Of a stretch of 64,000 nt of DNA, positions 22,945 to 32,155 are shown piece after piece. Each line of letters opens with the position of its first letter. The first letter of the stretch is position 1. The stretch comes from Candidatus Rokuibacteriota bacterium (lineage in GTDB: Bacteria; Methylomirabilota; Methylomirabilia; Rokubacteriales; CSP1-6), in NCBI GenBank assembly GCA_016200085.1, contig JACQFL010000004.1:1-64000 (forward strand), read 5' to 3'. The position numbers were made by a program, and so were the translations under genes. The notes below the pieces were generated by a model. That model worked only from the letters and a program-made list of their open reading frames with translations, was not told where the DNA came from and did no database searches.

Positions 22945-23019
22945 GGAGGGGGCCTCGACGGCCCCCTCCGAAACCTCCCCCAGCGAAAGGGATTGCGCGG
23001 GCAAAGCCCGCGCTCGGAC
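22945..23019 (+). repeat. Interspersed palindromic repeat, copy 1
   Basis: GGAGGGGGCCTCGACGGCCCCCTCCGAAACCTCCCCCAGCGAAAGGGATTGCGCGGGCAAAGCCCGCGCTCGGACG; inverted copy at 42553-42629. Confidence 0.75.
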
Positions 23020-23919
23020 GTGGCGACACCACAGACTCGCAAACGAGAGATTCGGCGACTCGTCGTCGCGTATGCGCTCATGGCGCCGGCGCTGGTGCTC
23101 GTGCTGGGGGTGCTGGCGTATCCCGTCGGGTGGGAGGTGTGGGTCAGCCTGACGGACTTCTCGACGCGGCTCGACGGGCCACCCTCGTTCGTCGGGCTCG
23201 CGAACTACCTGGCGCTGGGGCGAGAGCCCGAATTCTGGCACGCGCTCACCGTCACCGTCGCGTACTTCGTGCTGACGACGGGCCTCAAGCTCGCGATCGG
23301 CACAGCCATGGCGGTGGCTCTCGCCGGGCCCTTTCGCGGCCGCGCGCTCGTCTTTCTCGCCGTGTTCCTGCCGTGGGCCTACCCGGGCAGCGTGACGGTG
23401 ATCGCGTGGTTCTGGATGCTGAACCCGCCGCTCCTGACGTCGTATGCCGTGGCCATGGGGGGCGTGAAGCACGCCTTCGACGGCCTCTTCGGCACCGGCG
23501 CGTGGGCGTTCCTCTCCGTCGCCCTCTTCAACGTCTGGCGCGGCGCCTCCTTCACCGCCGTCTTCCTGCTCGCCGGGCTCAACGCCCTGCCCACCGAGCT
23601 CTTCGACTACGCGCGCCTCGAGACGCGCAACGCCTGGCAGCGCTTCCTGGCCGTCACCCTGCCGCTGCTGCGGCCGTACCTCGCCCTCGCCGTGTTCCTC
23701 TCGTTCACCACGGCGTTCGCCGATCTCGCCAATGTCTGGATGCTCACCGGCGGCCGCATCGTGTTCCCGGTGCTCGGGACGCAGGCGTACTGGCTCGGCA
23801 TCCGCAACGGCCAGTTCGCGGAGGCGGCCGCGCGCTCGCTCTCGCTGGTGCCCCTGCTGGTGCTCGCGCTCGTGGTGCTCTTCCGCTGGTTCGACCCGCC
23901 GCGGGAGCGCGCCGCGTGA
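23020..23919 (+). CDS. Sugar ABC transporter permease (MalF type)
   Basis: EYARLET-like motif (FDYARLETRNAWQRFLAVTLPLLRP); GTG start inferred. Confidence 0.85.
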   Translation: MATPQTRKREIRRLVVAYALMAPALVLVLGVLAYPVGWEVWVSLTDFSTRLDGPPSFVGLANYLALGREPEFWHALTVTVAYFVLTTGLKLAIGTAMAVALAGPFRGRALVFLAVFLPWAYPGSVTVIAWFWMLNPPLLTSYAVAMGGVKHAFDGLFGTGAWAFLSVALFNVWRGASFTAVFLLAGLNALPTELFDYARLETRNAWQRFLAVTLPLLRPYLALAVFLSFTTAFADLANVWMLTGGRIVFPVLGTQAYWLGIRNGQFAEAAARSLSLVPLLVLALVVLFRWFDPPRERAA

Positions 23920-23932
23920 GCGGGCCGCGCGC

Positions 23933-24805
23933 GTGACGCGCGTGGCTTCGAGGCGCGCGCGCCGCGTGGCCCAGGGCACGCTGATGGCGCTCATCGCGGC
24001 CTACAGCCTCTTCCCGATCTACTTCATCACCGTGCAGTCGCTGAAGACGCCCCAGGAGGACGTCTTCGGCAGCCCGCTCTGGGTCACCGACCCGAGCTTC
24101 GAGAACTACACCGAGCTCTTCGAGGGGGCGAAGGCCCGCCCGCGCGGCTTCGTCATCCTGCCCCGCGTGCCCTTTCTCGACTGGCTCGCCAACTCCGCCC
24201 TCGTGCTCGCGGGCAGCCTCGCCGTCACCCTCGCCGCCGCCGTGCTCGCCGCCTACGCGCTCGGGCGGCTCCAGCCCCCCGGCTGGCGCTGGTGGCGCCG
24301 CGCGCTCTTCGCGACGTACGTCGTCCCGCACACCATCCTGTTCGTCCCGCTCTACCAGGTCATCATCCGTCTCGGCCTCGACGACAGCCACGGCGCGCTC
24401 GTGCTCATCTACTCGACCATGGCCCTGCCCTTCTGCGTGTGGATCCTCTCGGCGTACTACCAGCATTTGCCCCGCGAGATCGAGGAGGCCGCGCTCATCG
24501 AGGGCGCCTCGCCGGCGACCGCGTTCGTGCGCATCGTGCTGCCGATGAGCCGCAACGTCCTGATCGCCGCCGCCCTGTTCACGGTGGGCACGGTGGGCAA
24601 CGACTTCATGCTCGCCTCGATCTTCCTGCTCGATCCGACGAAGCAGACGGTGGCGGCGGGGCTGGGCGTGATGGACGTGAGCCTGGAAGAGCTGGTCACC
24701 GTCGCGGGGGTCAACCTCGCGGCGATCCCCGTGGCCGCCGCCTGCGCGGTGTTCGCGCGGGGCTACGTGCGGGGGCTCACCGCGGCGATGGTGGAGGGGG
24801 CGTGA
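23933..24805 (+). CDS. Sugar ABC transporter permease (MalG type)
   Basis: EEAALIEGASPATAFVRIVLPMSRNVL EAA loop; multiple TM segments. Confidence 0.87.
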   Translation: MTRVASRRARRVAQGTLMALIAAYSLFPIYFITVQSLKTPQEDVFGSPLWVTDPSFENYTELFEGAKARPRGFVILPRVPFLDWLANSALVLAGSLAVTLAAAVLAAYALGRLQPPGWRWWRRALFATYVVPHTILFVPLYQVIIRLGLDDSHGALVLIYSTMALPFCVWILSAYYQHLPREIEEAALIEGASPATAFVRIVLPMSRNVLIAAALFTVGTVGNDFMLASIFLLDPTKQTVAAGLGVMDVSLEELVTVAGVNLAAIPVAAACAVFARGYVRGLTAAMVEGA

Positions 24806-24889
24806 GGATGAGGCCGCGCGACGGATCCTGGCGAAGGTCTTCCCACAAGCACTCCCCGGCCTGAGGTTCTCGCTGAAACGGCCCGTCAT

Positions 24890-24918
24890 TTGACGCCTTC
24901 CGGGCCGTCGGCTAGAAT
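24890..24918 (+). promoter_or_regulatory. sigma70-like promoter of toxin-antitoxin operon
   Basis: TTGACG-17 nt-TAGAAT. Confidence 0.6.
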
Positions 24919-24923
24919 CCTGG

Positions 24924-24963
24924 TAACACCAAGTAACACCAAGTAACACCAAGTAACACCGAG
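24924..24963 (+). repeat. Four tandem 10-bp iterons (putative RHH operator)
   Basis: (TAACACCAAG)x3 + TAACACCGAG directly between the -10 box and the antitoxin ATG. Confidence 0.75.
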
Positions 24964-24970
24964 GGCAGCT

Positions 24971-25267
24971 ATGCGCACCCGTCACACCATGACCGTGTCC
25001 CTGCCGCCCGCGATGGCCCGCGAGGTCGAGGCGGTCCGGAGATCTGAACACCGTACCCGCTCCGAACTGGTCCGCGAAGCCCTGCGGACGTACTTCACCG
25101 TGCGCCACGCCTACACACCCACCCAGCCAGAGCTCCGCGCGATCGAACGAGGCCGCGCAGCCTTCCGCCGGGGCGACTCGATCACCCTCGATGACTTCCG
25201 AGCCTCCGTGGACGCTGCGGGTCGCAAAGCCCGCGCAAAAAAGCGTCCGGCGCGCGCCACGGCCTGA
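24971..25267 (+). CDS. Ribbon-helix-helix (CopG/Arc type) antitoxin
   Basis: RTRHTMTVSLPPAMAREVEAVRRSEHRTRSELVREALRTY RHH pattern. Confidence 0.85.
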   Translation: MRTRHTMTVSLPPAMAREVEAVRRSEHRTRSELVREALRTYFTVRHAYTPTQPELRAIERGRAAFRRGDSITLDDFRASVDAAGRKARAKKRPARATA

Positions 25268-25469
25268 ACGCGAGCGCCTCATGAAGGCGCTCGGCGAGAT
25301 GCAGCGAAACCCGTTCACGGGCGATGTCGCACGTCTCAAGGACCAACCCTCCGCCTTTCGCCGGCGAGTCGGCGATTGGCGGGTTTTCTTTGATGTCCAT
25401 CCGGACGCCCGCCTGGTCGAGGTGACCGCCATCGCGCGGCGCACGACGACCACCTACCGCAAACGGTAG
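25191..25469 (+). CDS. RelE/ParE-family toxin
   Basis: LRVAKPAQKSVRRAPRPERERLMKALGEMQRNPFTGDVARLKDQPSAFRRRVGDWRVFFDV..VEVTAIARRTTTTYR; overlaps antitoxin out of frame. Confidence 0.85.
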   Translation: MTSEPPWTLRVAKPAQKSVRRAPRPERERLMKALGEMQRNPFTGDVARLKDQPSAFRRRVGDWRVFFDVHPDARLVEVTAIARRTTTTYRKR

Positions 25470-25528
25470 GTCCACCCGTCACTTGCCGCGAGAGATCTTC
25501 GCGTCTGCCTCAGGTTTGCGCGGCTCGA

Positions 25529-26407
25529 CTACAGTGATTGCGCTGGGACGACGAGGTGTTCTCGCAGCTCTCCCAACGCTGCTTCGAGGCGCTCCGGTGC
25601 GACAGTTGGGAGCCGCACGACGAGGTGCCGCACTCCGGCGTGTCGATACTGTTGCAACCCCTCGCGTGTCACCGGCGCGTTTGCCACGACGCCAATGAAG
25701 AGATCATCGACGTTCCGACCAGCCTCTGTGGCGTACTGGTTCAGGCGCTGCACCAGGGGCGCGGCTTCCTGGGAAGAGAGGTGGAAGCCGAGCCAGCCAT
25801 CACCGACCTCGACGGCCCGACGCAAGGCTGGCACCGTATGGCCCCCGAAAATGATGGGGGGATGCGGTTTCTGTATCGGTTTTGGAAACGATTTCACCGG
25901 CGGAAAGGCACAAAACTCTCCTTGAAAGGACGGCGTATCCTGAGTCCACAGCACGCGCATGACCTCGAGGTATTCACACGTGCGCTGCGCTCGACGCTCC
26001 GGAGGAATCCCGAGCGCTTGAAACTCCTCTGTGAGCCAGCCAATGCCAACCCCGAAGAGCAACCGGCCTTTCGAAAGCCGGTCCAAGCTGGCGACGAGCT
26101 TCGCGGTGATGAGGGGGTTACGCTGCGGGACCAGACAGATACCCGTCGCCAATTTGATCCGGCTGGTGTGTGCGGCGGCAAAGGCCAGCGTCACGAACGG
26201 GTCGAGGAGATCCGCATCCGTGACAGAGATTTTCCCGCTTTCGTTATACGGATAGCGTGACGTATAGCTGTCCTGGGCGAAGAGGACCACATGTTCCGGC
26301 GCCCACAGCGATGCAAACCCCATGTCGTCGGCGGTGCGGGCAATCTGACCGACGATGTCTGGATCGGCAGTTCGCGCGACCCCAATCGAAAACAGTCCGA
26401 CTTCCAT
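25529..26407 (-). CDS. LLM-class (luciferase-like, probably F420-dependent) oxidoreductase
   Basis: GFASLWAPEHVVLF, LATGICLVPQRNPLITAKLVASLDRLSKGRLLFGVGIGW. Confidence 0.9.
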   Translation of the reverse strand: MEVGLFSIGVARTADPDIVGQIARTADDMGFASLWAPEHVVLFAQDSYTSRYPYNESGKISVTDADLLDPFVTLAFAAAHTSRIKLATGICLVPQRNPLITAKLVASLDRLSKGRLLFGVGIGWLTEEFQALGIPPERRAQRTCEYLEVMRVLWTQDTPSFQGEFCAFPPVKSFPKPIQKPHPPIIFGGHTVPALRRAVEVGDGWLGFHLSSQEAAPLVQRLNQYATEAGRNVDDLFIGVVANAPVTREGLQQYRHAGVRHLVVRLPTVAPERLEAALGELREHLVVPAQSL

Positions 26408-27029
26408 GACTACCCTCCCTCCCTCGCTGCAGACATGTTCGTCACCCCGCATGTGCCATGGCCCAGCCCCTTCGCCCACGTGCAGAGACACTCCCCTGGG
26501 CACATCATGGCCACTTCGCTGAACACTTCAGATCTTTCAGGGGCTTCGACGCTTGTGATGATTCCATGTTCGATTCGTAGTGCGCCTCGGCGACCAACGA
26601 GGGCTCCCGACCGTGCTGGCAATGTAGCGGCGCTGCGAAGCCCAACGTGTCTCATGGCCACACATCCGGGACCCTGTGACGTGCGCGTCGGCACTCAAGG
26701 TGAAGTCCTGGACTTGCTGGAGGGAAGACGGTCGATGTAGGTGATTGAAACGCCCCTTCCCCATCACGTAGGGGCGATCATATCGAATCCGACGCGAGCG
26801 TATGCCATGACTTTCACGATCTTTCCATCCCATTGATCTGGGTTCGCGATCAACGTGATCAACGAGATCGGATAGACGACGTGCTCGTCCTCAGGCACGG
26901 CGGGTGAAGCCCCGACCGTCAGCAGACACCCGGCCGCCATGATCAACGTACCGATGTTGGTTCGACCGATGCGACAACGCGAGATCGTCCGGGTCTCTCT
27001 GTCCCCACGCGGTCCGGACACCCTGTGCT

Positions 27030-28043
27030 CTACGGCCGCAACCGGATCACCCGGTGCTGCGCGGACTCCGCGACGTACAGCCACCCCCGCCCGTCGGGCA
27101 CGATGCCCTCGGGGTCGGCGAGGCCGGAGGCGACGGTGGTCACGGCGCCCGCCGGGGAGACGTGGAACACGCGGCCGGTGTGGAAGCCGCCGCTGACGTA
27201 CGCGCCCCCCTGGCGGTCGGTGACCATGCTGATGCGGTCGTACTGCGCCGTGGGCAGGCGCGCGAAGAAGGTGAACGCGCCGTCGGAGGTGAGCCGGTAG
27301 AGATGGCCGCCCGATCCCAGCAAGAGGAGATCCCCGCCCGCCAGCGGCGCCACCGCCAGCAAGCGCGGCAGCATGCCCCCGCCCTTGCGGCCGCCCCAGC
27401 CGCGGGGAAACAGCGGCGCGAGGCTGGCCAGGCGGCGCGGCAAGGGGATCTGGGGATCGAGGGTCAGCCGGAACACGAGCGGGCCGCGGTAGTCCTCGTC
27501 CTTGAACTGCTCGAGCCCCGGCGGCGGGCGATCCTCCGCGCCGTGCGCGCGCGGGTCGAAGACGTAGTCGATGACGAGCAGGCGGCCCTCGGCGTCGAAG
27601 CTGAGCCCGCCGCTGCCCGCCAGGCGGGTGAGGCCCGTCGCGTAGAGCACGAGCCGGCCGTCCTCGCCCATGCGGAAGATGCGCGCGCCGTTCTCCTCCC
27701 CGAGATAGAGGTCACGGCTCCCGGACGGGATGGCGAGGCTCCCGAGCGTGGCCGCGGCGTGCTGAGCGAAGGGAATCCTCAGAGCGGGCTGCCGCGCGAG
27801 GTCGACCGGTAGCTCACCCTCGAGGTCGACGCGCGAGATCTCGGCGGCGGTGTCGCCGCGCGTGCCCGGGCTGAGCACGACGAGGATGCGTCCGTCGAGC
27901 GCCAGCTGCAGCGGGCGCGAGATGCCGGTGGCGACGATCTCGACCGCGGGCTGCGCATCGGGCGGTGGCGCCCAGGGCTCGAACGCGCAGAGCACGAGGG
28001 CGCCGGCCAGAGCGCCGGCGCCCCCGATTCGTGACGATCGCAC
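27030..28043 (-). CDS. Secreted beta-propeller (NHL/sorbosone-dehydrogenase-like) protein
   Basis: Repeated propeller strands (LYLGEENGARIFRMGEDGRLVLYATGL; ADPEGIVPDGRGWLYVAESAQHRVIRL). Confidence 0.75.
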   Translation of the reverse strand: MRSSRIGGAGALAGALVLCAFEPWAPPPDAQPAVEIVATGISRPLQLALDGRILVVLSPGTRGDTAAEISRVDLEGELPVDLARQPALRIPFAQHAAATLGSLAIPSGSRDLYLGEENGARIFRMGEDGRLVLYATGLTRLAGSGGLSFDAEGRLLVIDYVFDPRAHGAEDRPPPGLEQFKDEDYRGPLVFRLTLDPQIPLPRRLASLAPLFPRGWGGRKGGGMLPRLLAVAPLAGGDLLLLGSGGHLYRLTSDGAFTFFARLPTAQYDRISMVTDRQGGAYVSGGFHTGRVFHVSPAGAVTTVASGLADPEGIVPDGRGWLYVAESAQHRVIRLRP

Positions 28044-28091
28044 CGTTCACACCTCCGCCGGCCGCGTCAGGCGGCGGCCGGCGTTCGGGCG

Positions 28092-28580
28092 TTACTCGTC
28101 GGCCTTGGCCTGCTCCGAGGTGGCGCCGCCCGGCGTGGCGAGCAGGAGCTGCAGGAAGCGCAGGGGCTTCGGCCCGGTGTTCATCGCGTTGAACCAGAGC
28201 CCGGTCGGCTGGGCGACCGATTGGCCCTCGCCGTGGTACTGGATCCCCGAGGTGCCGATCGGACCGCCGTCGGTGTCGACCACCAGCGTCCCCTCAAGGA
28301 CGTAGATGTACGAGGGCACGAGGAAGCGCATCTTGCCCGTCTGCCCGCCCGGCTCCAGGGTGAGCGTCTGGCCCATCAGCACGACGGGTACGGTCATCCC
28401 GATGCGGGGCATGACGCCCGTGGAGCTCACCGTCGGCACCGCCTTCACGCCCTTGGGCTGCGCGGGCTTGGCGTCCTGGGCCTGGGCGGGCGCGACGCCC
28501 GGCCCGCGGTACTGGGCGTGGGCGCCCGCGACGAACACGAACAGCCCAACGACGATGGCCACAGCAGTTCTCAGTCTCAT
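28092..28580 (-). CDS. Secreted cupin-domain protein
   Basis: Signal peptide; QTLTLEPGGQTGKMRFLVPSYIYVLEGTLVVDTDGG. Confidence 0.75.
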   Translation of the reverse strand: MRLRTAVAIVVGLFVFVAGAHAQYRGPGVAPAQAQDAKPAQPKGVKAVPTVSSTGVMPRIGMTVPVVLMGQTLTLEPGGQTGKMRFLVPSYIYVLEGTLVVDTDGGPIGTSGIQYHGEGQSVAQPTGLWFNAMNTGPKPLRFLQLLLATPGGATSEQAKADE

Positions 28581-28617
28581 GATGCCCTCCCCGACTACGG
28601 TGTCGCGTGCACTGCGG

Positions 28618-29490
28618 TCACTTGATCGCTGCGCCGGTGATGCCCGAGATGAACCTGTCGAGGAACAGGTTGTACACGATGGCCACCGGCACGCCCACGA
28701 GCAGCGCTCCCGCCATCAGCGAGCCCCAGAAGTAGACGTCGCCCCGGATCAGCTCGGTGGCCACCCCGAGCGGCACCGGCTTCTGATCGGAGATCGACAC
28801 GAAGGCCAGCGCGTACAGGAAGTCCTGCATCGACAGCGTGAACGAGAAGATCACGGAGGTGATCACGCCCGGGATGCTGACGGGCAGCACCACGCGCAAG
28901 AGCGCGCCCATCTGGCCGCAGCCGTCGAGCATCGCGGCCTCCTCGATCTCGAACGGCACCGTCTTGAAGAACCCCATGAGCAGCCACGTGCAGAACGGGA
29001 TGGTGAAGGTCGGGTACACCACCACCAGCGACCACCACTCGTCTTGCAACCCGAGCGTGCTGACCACGCGGGCGAGCGGGATGAACAGGATGATGGCGGG
29101 AACCAGGTACGTCATGAAGATGCCGATACCCATGTTCTCGGCGAAGGGCAGGCGCAGGCGCGCCAGCGCGTAGCCGGCGGGCACCGCGGTCACCAGGGTG
29201 ATGGCGGAGACGAAGAAGGAGATCGACATCGTGTTGAGGATCCAGTCGCCGTAGAAGGTCCGGTGGAACAGGAAATCGAAGTTCTTCCACGTGGGCGGCA
29301 GGTGGAACCAGAACGGCACCACGTCCATCCGGTAGAGGTCGGCCTCCTGCTTGATGGCGGTGACCGCCATCCAGAACAGGGGGAACACCGCGAGCAGGAG
29401 GAAGGGGGTCAGCCCGAGGTAGATCAGGGCGTGACGCCGGATCTCCTTCTGCCGGTGCGTGCGCGGCACGGCCAGGGCGACGACGGCCAT
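28618..29490 (-). CDS. Carbohydrate ABC transporter permease (MalG type)
   Basis: IEEAAMLDGCGQMGALLRVVLPVSIPG EAA motif. Confidence 0.9.
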   Translation of the reverse strand: MAVVALAVPRTHRQKEIRRHALIYLGLTPFLLLAVFPLFWMAVTAIKQEADLYRMDVVPFWFHLPPTWKNFDFLFHRTFYGDWILNTMSISFFVSAITLVTAVPAGYALARLRLPFAENMGIGIFMTYLVPAIILFIPLARVVSTLGLQDEWWSLVVVYPTFTIPFCTWLLMGFFKTVPFEIEEAAMLDGCGQMGALLRVVLPVSIPGVITSVIFSFTLSMQDFLYALAFVSISDQKPVPLGVATELIRGDVYFWGSLMAGALLVGVPVAIVYNLFLDRFISGITGAAIK

Positions 29491-30473
29491 CAGAGCTGTC
29501 GCCGCCGCAGCGTGCGGAGCAGGAGGACGATCGCGGGCAGCAGCAGCGGGAACAGGAACAGCGAGATTGCCGCGCCCCGCCCGAGCGCGCCCGCCTTGAT
29601 GCCGGTGTTGTAGGCCAGCGTGGGCAGGATCTCGGTGGCGCCGTCGGGCCCGCCGTTGGTCAGCAGATAGACGATGCTCAGGTCCGACAGCGTGAAGACG
29701 GTGTCGAACGCGCTGCCGATGAAGAGGATGGGCGCGATCATCGGCACGATCACCTTGCTGAAGCGCTGCATGAACGAGGCGCCGTCGACCTTGGCCGCCT
29801 CGATGATCTCCGGAGGGACCGAGGTCATGCCCGCCATGAGCACGATGGCGCCGAAGGGGAAGCCGCGCCACACGTTGACGAACATCACCGAGAGGAGCGC
29901 CAGGCCCGGCTGGCCGAGCCAGATGGGCCAGTCCGGGGAGCCGTAGCCGCCGATCAGGTGCAGCCGGCTCAGCGCCCAGTTGAGCACGCTGAACTGCGAG
30001 TCGAACATCCACTTCCACCCGAGCACGCTCACCGCGATGGGCAGCGTGAACGGGATGACGATCAGCGCGCGCACCACCTTGCGGCCCTTGAAGGGCTGGA
30101 TCAGCAGGAAGGCGAGCGTGGTCCCGAGCAGGCCCTTGAGGATCCCGGCGCCGATGGTGAAGACCAGGGTGTTGCGCAGCGCGACGTAGAACGTCGAGCT
30201 CTCCAGCGCGGCCCGGAAGTTCTCGAGCCCGACGAAGCTCGCCACCGGCGAGCCGACCGAAGCGTCGCTCATGGCGAGGTACAGCGAGAAGAGGAAGGGG
30301 AGCCCGACGAGGAGGCCCACGTAGAGCATGGCCGGGGCGAGGAGCGTGTAGCCGAAGAGGTAGCGGCGGGCGGTGGGGGTCTGATACCAGGATTGCCCCC
30401 GGGCGTGCCCGCGCACCGCGACCGACAGCGACGTGCCGGGCGACGCGCCACCGCCCGCCGAGACGCGCGCCAC
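29490..30473 (-). CDS. Carbohydrate ABC transporter permease (MalF type)
   Basis: IIEAAKVDGASFMQRFSKVIVPMIAP; overlaps the next permease start. Confidence 0.9.
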   Translation of the reverse strand: MARVSAGGGASPGTSLSVAVRGHARGQSWYQTPTARRYLFGYTLLAPAMLYVGLLVGLPFLFSLYLAMSDASVGSPVASFVGLENFRAALESSTFYVALRNTLVFTIGAGILKGLLGTTLAFLLIQPFKGRKVVRALIVIPFTLPIAVSVLGWKWMFDSQFSVLNWALSRLHLIGGYGSPDWPIWLGQPGLALLSVMFVNVWRGFPFGAIVLMAGMTSVPPEIIEAAKVDGASFMQRFSKVIVPMIAPILFIGSAFDTVFTLSDLSIVYLLTNGGPDGATEILPTLAYNTGIKAGALGRGAAISLFLFPLLLPAIVLLLRTLRRRQL

Positions 30474-30671
30474 GCTAGGCCTTGTGGCGGTTCACGTCGG
30501 TTCTCATCGAAGACCTCCCTTGGGGGGGACCTGCCTCGCGTGGTGCCACGGGACACGACGCGGCCGGTTTCGGAACAAGGTACTCGTGTTTAGTCTCGTA
30601 GACCCGCAATTGTCAAGGTGAATCCGCCCGGGTGAATCCGTCCGGATGTCCTCGCGTGCTACCCTCGCCGC

Positions 30672-31067
30672 GTGCGCCGGCCCTTGCTCGTCCTCGTCCT
30701 CGCGCTCGCCGGGATCGGCGCGTTCACGGGCGGTCTCGCGTGGCTGCTGGACACCCCCAGGCCGCCCGCCCAGGCCCCGCGCGTGGAGCGCCTCTGGATC
30801 GGGCTCTGCGCCACCTGCCACGGCGTGGACGGCCGCGGCTCGTGGCGCGCCGCCCTCTTCCTCATTCGACCGGGTGATTTCAGCGCCCCGCGATCGCTGC
30901 GGGACGAGTCCGACCAGTACCTCTTCGACGTCATCAAGTACGGCGGCGCGCCGATCGGGAAGCCGGGCATGCCGGCCTTCGGGTCGAGCCTGAGCGACGC
31001 GGACGTCGAGGCACTGGTGACCTACGCGCGCGGGCTGGGTCGGCCGACTGGTCCGCCTCGCCGGTAG
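30672..31067 (+). CDS. c-type cytochrome
   Basis: CATCH heme motif, GMPAFGSSLSDADVEALVTYAR. Confidence 0.85.
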   Translation: MRRPLLVLVLALAGIGAFTGGLAWLLDTPRPPAQAPRVERLWIGLCATCHGVDGRGSWRAALFLIRPGDFSAPRSLRDESDQYLFDVIKYGGAPIGKPGMPAFGSSLSDADVEALVTYARGLGRPTGPPRR

Positions 31068-31199
31068 GACGATAGGGCCGGGGCTCGAGTCTGTCCAGAC
31101 CCGGAGGATGGAGCGCCGTCATCAAGCGTGCCCATGCGTCAGAATCGACGCGAGCCCATCGGCGATCGGCTCGGGAATGCGGAGTGCCCGCAGGGCGTT

Positions 31200-31763
31200 C
31201 TAGCCGGCCCGAGGGTCGCCGTCGCGAGGCTGCCCCACGCTTCCCGGGTTGATCAGCGTGCGGCCGTCGACGCGTCGGATCATCGGGAAGTGCGTGTGAC
31301 CGAGCACGATGACGTCCTCGTCGATGCCGTCGATCTCGGCTCGGAGGTGGTCCTCGGGCGCGTCCGGCGTCAACGTGTAGCGATAGAGATGCTCGTGCGG
31401 CGAGGCGTGCACGCTGAAATACTTCGTCCCGTCGGCCTCGAGGAGGCCGCTCAGCGGCAACGTCCCGAGATACGCGACCTGGGCGACCGACAGCATCGTC
31501 CGATGCGCGGCGCGGGTGGCCTCGGCGAGCGGCTTGCTCGCCGGCGCGCAGCGACAATCCACCCGATGGGCAAGCGCCTCGTCGTGATTGCCCCGCACGC
31601 TCAGCGTGGCATGCTGGCGGACGAAGTCGACGACCTCGCCTGGATGGGGGCCGTACGAGACGAGGTCGCCGCCCACCATCAGTCTGTCGTACGGTTCCGC
31701 AGCGACGATGGCCTCGAGTGCCGGCCAGTTCGCGTGGATGTCGGAGATCACGAGGATACGCAT
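31200..31763 (-). CDS. Metallophosphoesterase (YfcE-like), C-terminally truncated
   Basis: [59 protein letters not shown]; in-frame tail NALRALRIPEPIADGLASILTHGHA* follows the TAG. Confidence 0.85.
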   Translation of the reverse strand: MRILVISDIHANWPALEAIVAAEPYDRLMVGGDLVSYGPHPGEVVDFVRQHATLSVRGNHDEALAHRVDCRCAPASKPLAEATRAAHRTMLSVAQVAYLGTLPLSGLLEADGTKYFSVHASPHEHLYRYTLTPDAPEDHLRAEIDGIDEDVIVLGHTHFPMIRRVDGRTLINPGSVGQPRDGDPRAG

Positions 31764-32155
31764 ACCTCATTCTCCTCTAGCTTGGCGTGACAGCCGTAGG
31801 AGTTCCCCGCCGAGTCCGTGTTGTTCTCGAAGAGCAGGAGGTTGCCGGAGATGCCGTCCTCGCGTAGCCGCTTCTCGGCCCGGTGGAGGAGGTCCTCCAC
31901 GATGCGCTCGCCCGCCTTGTCGTGGACGACCAGCTCCGCCACGCTGTCGCACTCCGGCGTGGCGTACTCCGGATGGAACCCGGTGTCGAGATAGAGGCGC
32001 GCGCCGTTCTCGAGGAAGACGTTGGCGTTCCGGGCCCCGGGGATGACCTTCTCGAAGAGGTAGCGGGCGACGTTGTCGGGCGACAGGCGCCGCTGGCCGT
32101 TCAGCGTGCAGGTCAGACCGTACTCGTTCTCGAGGCCGAAGATCCGTCGCTTCAT
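31748..32155 (-). CDS. Truncated PafA paralog: first ~123 aa of PafA plus new 12-aa tail
   Basis: [14 protein letters not shown]...[25 protein letters not shown]; near-identical to residues 1-123 of the PafA at 7843, then homology stops abruptly. Confidence 0.9.
   Translation of the reverse strand: MKRRIFGLENEYGLTCTLNGQRRLSPDNVARYLFEKVIPGARNANVFLENGARLYLDTGFHPEYATPECDSVAELVVHDKAGERIVEDLLHRAEKRLREDGISGNLLLFENNTDSAGNSYGCHAKLEENEVCVSS

Noticed and set aside
24924-24963. Possible mini CRISPR array
   Set aside because: 10-bp contiguous repeats without spacers; better explained as an operator of the adjacent RHH antitoxin.
26410-27084. Small ORFs between the LLM oxidoreductase and the beta-propeller gene (26537-26833 and 26764-27084, minus strand)
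   Set aside because: A short secreted fragment (PVVYPISLITLIANPDQWDGKIVKVMAYARVGF-like) may be a gene remnant, but evidence is too thin to call.
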